Below are positions 60,579 through 64,000 of a stretch of DNA of 64,000 nucleotides, in pieces. Where the stretch lies: positions 930,001 through 994,000 of the forward strand of contig OX365934.1 in NCBI GenBank assembly GCA_947243795.1, given 5' to 3'. How positions within the stretch are numbered: the stretch's first letter is position 1; the number at the start of each line of letters is the position of its first letter. The translations under genes and the position numbers were made by a program. This stretch comes from Saccharomyces uvarum (taxonomy: Eukaryota; Ascomycota; Saccharomycetes; Saccharomycetales; Saccharomycetaceae). Under the pieces are notes generated by a model. The model was not told the DNA's origin. It worked only from the letters and a program-made list of their open reading frames with translations, and ran no database searches.

Positions 60579-63500
60579 ATGACAACTGTATACTCTGCAG
60601 ACTCTACTAAATCATTCATGGTTGCGATGCAATCTATGATTGATGCATCACAAACCTTTAATTTGGATAAATCGAAAATTCAATTGCCAGATTTTGATAA
60701 TGAGTTAAAGAGAAGAAGAGAGGATGAACAAAACAAGAAGACTGAACTGACCGTACTTTCTCAAGATAGAAACGACTGGGACGATATTTTTGATGAGTTT
60801 CAAGACATCTCTTTCAAACAATTGCAGTCTAGAATTGATTCATACAAAAGAGATAATTCTGTGGCAATCTATAAAGAAATAGCCAAGCTAATTAAAAAGG
60901 CTGCTACATCACTGAGCAGTAATGTCCTACTGGAATCTGTTCTTCAAATGGTTTATAATCACGAAAAGCAAGAGTTAGAGAGAGAACTGCTGGATTTCTT
61001 AGGAACGGGAAACATAGAGCTTGTTTCTTTGTTCCTGCAGCATAGAAGGATGATCATTGCGACGCCAATAGAAACAATAATCGTATTGATTGAAAATGCT
61101 GCGAAATCAACATCAGAGTTTTTGACGCAACAAGATATCAGGAACCAAGTTTTACAAAATGCGGAGAATGCCAAGAATCAAAAACTGAATCCCGCTGATA
61201 GAATAATCAAGTATCCACATGTCTTTAGAAAATATGAGGTAGGGTCAACTTCTGCGATGGCCTTCGCTGGACAAAAATTCACTCTGCCAATAGGGACTAC
61301 GAGGATGTCTTATCAGACTCATGAAGAAATCATGATTCCTGCCGCAGACCAGGCGTCCAATAAAAACTACCTGTATACAAAGTTATTGAAAATAGAGGAT
61401 TTAGATCATTTTTGTAAGACTGTATTTTCTTATGAGACTCTAAACCAAATACAATCGCTAGTATACCCTGTAGCTTATAAAACGAATGAAAATATGTTGA
61501 TTTGTGCGCCTACAGGTGCAGGTAAAACAGACGTTGCACTACTTACGATTTTGAACACCATAAAACAATTCTCTGTGATCAACGAGGAAAACGAAATTGA
61601 TATACAGTATGACAATTTCAAGGTTGTCTACGTAGCCCCTTTAAAAGCACTGGCTGCTGAAATTGTCGACAAATTCAGTAAAAAATTGGCTCCCTTTGAT
61701 ATTCAAGTAAGGGAATTAACTGGTGATATGCAATTAACAAAGGCAGAAATTTTGGCCACTCAGGTAATTGTTACGACCCCTGAAAAATGGGATGTTGTTA
61801 CTCGTAAGGCAAATGGTGACAACGATTTAGTCTCAAAAGTCAAGCTGTTGATCATTGATGAAGTACATTTATTGCACGAAGATAGAGGTTCGGTTATCGA
61901 AACCCTAGTGGCGCGTACCTTGAGACAAGTTGAAAGTTCTCAATCCATGATTCGTATTGTCGGTTTATCTGCTACATTACCGAACTTTATGGATGTGGCG
62001 GATTTCTTGGGTGTGAATAGACAGGTTGGTATGTTTTACTTTGACCAGTCTTTCCGTCCAAAGCCTCTGGAGCAACAACTTTTAGGTTGTAGGGGTAAAG
62101 CTGGTAGCAGGCAAAGTAAAGAAAATATTGATAAAGTTGCCTATGATAAACTAAGCGAAATGATTCAAAGAGGGTACCAAGTAATGGTATTTGTGCATGC
62201 AAGAAAAGAAACTGTTAAAAGTGCGAAGGGGTTTATCAAATTAGCACAAGCCGAACATGAGATAGATTTTTTTGCACCCGACCCTGTAACGAAAGATAAC
62301 TATTCCAGGCAGCTGGCAAAGAACAGAGATAAAGATATGAAGGAAATTTTTCAATTTGGCTTTGGTGTTCACCATGCTGGTATGGCACGTTCGGATAGAA
62401 ATTTAACCGAAAAAATGTTCAAAGCAGGTGCTATTAAAGTTCTATGTTGTACTGCCACATTAGCCTGGGGTGTTAATCTACCTGCTGATTGTGTCATTAT
62501 TAAAGGTACACAAGTGTATGATGCTAAAAAAGGTGGTTTCATTGATCTAGGTATTTCTGATGTTATTCAAATTTTTGGTAGAGGTGGTAGACCTGGTTTC
62601 GGTTCCGCTCATGGTACAGGTATTTTGTGCACTTCTGGCGATCGTTTGGATAATTACGTTTCTTTAATTACTCAACAACATCCAATTGAATCCAGGTTTG
62701 GTTCCAAACTGGTTGACAATCTGAATGCGGAAATTTCATTGGGAAGTGTAACTAATGTAGATGAAGCCATTGAATGGCTCGGTTATACGTACATGTTCGT
62801 CCGTATGAGAAAAAATCCATTTACTTATGGTATTGATTGGGAAGAAGTTGCAAATGACCCACAACTATATGAACGTAGACGAAAAATGATTATTATAGCT
62901 GCAAGACGACTGCACGCTCTTCAAATGATTGTTTTTGATGAGATATCAATGCATTTTATTTCGAAGGATTTGGGCAGAGTATCTTCAGATTTCTATCTCT
63001 TGAACGAATCCGTAGAAATCTTCAATCAAATGTGTGATCCCAGAGCCACTGAAGCTGATGTGTTATCTATGATCAGTATGAGTAGCGAATTTGATGGTAT
63101 AAAATTTAGAGAGGAAGAATCGAAAGAATTGACGAGACTTTCTGAAGAATCAATCGAGTGCCAAATTGGGGGACAGCTGGATACGCCTCAAGGTAAGACA
63201 AATGTGTTACTGCAGGCATATATTTCTCAAAGTAGAATTTTTGACTCAGCGCTATCGTCTGATTCAAATTACGTTGCTCAAAACTCTGTAAGGATTTGTA
63301 GAGCTTTGTTCTTAATAGGTGTTAACAGAAGATGGGGTAAATTCTCAAATGTTTTGCTAAATATTTGCAAATCTATCGAGAAGAGGCTTTGGGCTTTTGA
63401 CCATCCTCTATGTCAATTCGATCTGCCTGAAAACATTATTAGACGTATCAGAGATAGCAAACCCTCCATGGAACATCTTCTAGAACTAGAGTCAGAGGAG

Positions 63501-64000
63501 CTCGGAGAGTTGGTGCATAATAGCAAGGCGGGATCTAGGCTTTATAGAATATTAAGTCGATTTCCAAAAATTAATATTGAAGCAGAGATTTTCCCTATTA
63601 CTACAAATGTAATGAGAATACATGTTACTTTGGATCCAGACTTCATATGGGATTCGAGGGTTCATGGCGATGCGCAGTTTTTTTGGGTTTTCGTGGAAGA
63701 ATCTGATAAATCACAAATTCTTCATTTCGAGAAATTTATCTTAAATAGAAGGCAGTTAAACAACCAGCATGAAATGGATTTCCTGATTCCGTTATCTGAT
63801 CCGTTGCCACCTCAGGTTGTTGTTAAAATCGTGTCAGATACTTGGATAGGCTGTGAGTCGACTCATGCTATTTCTTTCCAGCATTTAATTAGACCGTTCA
63901 ATGAAACTCTCCAAACCAAGTTGTTGAAATTACGTCCCTTGCCTACATCGGCACTCCAAAATCCATTGGTTGAGTCAATTTATCCTTTCAAATATTTCAA
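60579..64000 (+). CDS. SLH1: Ski2-like RNA helicase Slh1, N-terminal 1140 codons (cut by window edge)
   Basis: Helicase of the RQT complex that splits collided ribosomes in ribosome quality control. It has two helicase cassettes in about 1967 aa (from memory). The frame is open from the ATG at 60579 to base 64000, 1140 full codons. The N-terminal domain (1 to about 270) is helical. The first cassette has motif I APTGAGKT near 310, motif Ia YVAPLKALAAEIV, motif II DEVH near 427, motif III GLSATLPN and motif VI QIFGRGGRPGFG. A winged-helix and Sec63-like domain follows (DAQFFWVFVEE, SFQHLIRPF), ending in the linker toward the second cassette, which is outside the window. The start of YTA7's 3' flank is 276 bp upstream. 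BRR2, the other relative, differs in its N-terminus. Confidence 0.97.
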   Translation, partial: MTTVYSADSTKSFMVAMQSMIDASQTFNLDKSKIQLPDFDNELKRRREDEQNKKTELTVLSQDRNDWDDIFDEFQDISFKQLQSRIDSYKRDNSVAIYKEIAKLIKKAATSLSSNVLLESVLQMVYNHEKQELERELLDFLGTGNIELVSLFLQHRRMIIATPIETIIVLIENAAKSTSEFLTQQDIRNQVLQNAENAKNQKLNPADRIIKYPHVFRKYEVGSTSAMAFAGQKFTLPIGTTRMSYQTHEEIMIPAADQASNKNYLYTKLLKIEDLDHFCKTVFSYETLNQIQSLVYPVAYKTNENMLICAPTGAGKTDVALLTILNTIKQFSVINEENEIDIQYDNFKVVYVAPLKALAAEIVDKFSKKLAPFDIQVRELTGDMQLTKAEILATQVIVTTPEKWDVVTRKANGDNDLVSKVKLLIIDEVHLLHEDRGSVIETLVARTLRQVESSQSMIRIVGLSATLPNFMDVADFLGVNRQVGMFYFDQSFRPKPLEQQLLGCRGKAGSRQSKENIDKVAYDKLSEMIQRGYQVMVFVHARKETVKSAKGFIKLAQAEHEIDFFAPDPVTKDNYSRQLAKNRDKDMKEIFQFGFGVHHAGMARSDRNLTEKMFKAGAIKVLCCTATLAWGVNLPADCVIIKGTQVYDAKKGGFIDLGISDVIQIFGRGGRPGFGSAHGTGILCTSGDRLDNYVSLITQQHPIESRFGSKLVDNLNAEISLGSVTNVDEAIEWLGYTYMFVRMRKNPFTYGIDWEEVANDPQLYERRRKMIIIAARRLHALQMIVFDEISMHFISKDLGRVSSDFYLLNESVEIFNQMCDPRATEADVLSMISMSSEFDGIKFREEESKELTRLSEESIECQIGGQLDTPQGKTNVLLQAYISQSRIFDSALSSDSNYVAQNSVRICRALFLIGVNRRWGKFSNVLLNICKSIEKRLWAFDHPLCQFDLPENIIRRIRDSKPSMEHLLELESEELGELVHNSKAGSRLYRILSRFPKINIEAEIFPITTNVMRIHVTLDPDFIWDSRVHGDAQFFWVFVEESDKSQILHFEKFILNRRQLNNQHEMDFLIPLSDPLPPQVVVKIVSDTWIGCESTHAISFQHLIRPFNETLQTKLLKLRPLPTSALQNPLVESIYPFKYF

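Overview
The window is nuclear DNA of a budding yeast of the genus Saccharomyces. It carries, in unbroken order, the genes found on the right arm of S. cerevisiae chromosome VII from PFK1 (YGR240C) to SLH1 (YGR271W): PFK1, YAP1802, MPC3, LSC2, SDA1, BRF1, CPD1, SOL4, MGA1, RIE1, NOP19, GCN5, PUP2, ENO1, COQ6, tRNA-Thr(UGU), GND2, MTM1, RAD2, TNA1, APL6, BUD32, SAY1, MES1, YGR266W, FOL2, HUA1, YTA7, SLH1. Against the S. cerevisiae proteins as I remember them the differences are too many for that species (roughly a tenth of Bud32 residues, and about twenty positions even in enolase). I therefore infer one of the more distant sensu stricto species; an alignment would settle which.

Layout: PFK1 and SLH1 are cut by the left and right edges; all other genes are whole, with no host pseudogene and no intron seen. 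1-13.1 kb: PFK1, YAP1802, MPC3, LSC2, SDA1, BRF1. 13.1-24.6 kb: CPD1, SOL4, MGA1, RIE1 and NOP19, separated by three long gene-free stretches (1.3, 1.8 and 2.2 kb). 25-35 kb: GCN5, PUP2, ENO1, COQ6, a solo Ty1/Ty2-type (delta) LTR beside tRNA-Thr, then GND2 and MTM1. 36-56 kb: RAD2, TNA1, APL6, BUD32, SAY1, MES1, YGR266W, FOL2, HUA1. 56-64 kb: YTA7 and SLH1.

Function: there are no operons, but there are themes. Central carbon metabolism is strongly represented: PFK1 and ENO1 in glycolysis, MPC3 for pyruvate entry into mitochondria, LSC2 in the TCA cycle, SOL4 and GND2 as consecutive steps of the oxidative pentose-phosphate path, and COQ6 for ubiquinone. Others serve ribosome assembly (SDA1, NOP19), Pol III transcription (BRF1), chromatin (GCN5, YTA7), proteasome (PUP2), repair (RAD2), traffic (YAP1802, APL6), and translation or ribosome quality control (MES1, SLH1). 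Promoter motifs fit these roles: PAC/RRPE at SDA1 and NOP19, a perfect Rpn4 PACE box at PUP2, a Rap1 site flanked by CTTCC boxes at ENO1, and STREs at MPC3, SOL4 and GND2.

I found no new multi-gene system. The points most worth a second look are a TFIIIC B-box without a tRNA gene between RAD2 and TNA1 (probably the counterpart of yeast ETC5), a 10-bp inverted repeat carrying paired CCAAT boxes in the same gap, a 1.8-kb gap between convergent genes, an ATG-less in-frame extension before YTA7, a codon-use mosaic in GND2, and a perfect 12-bp inverted repeat over the NOP19 PAC box.
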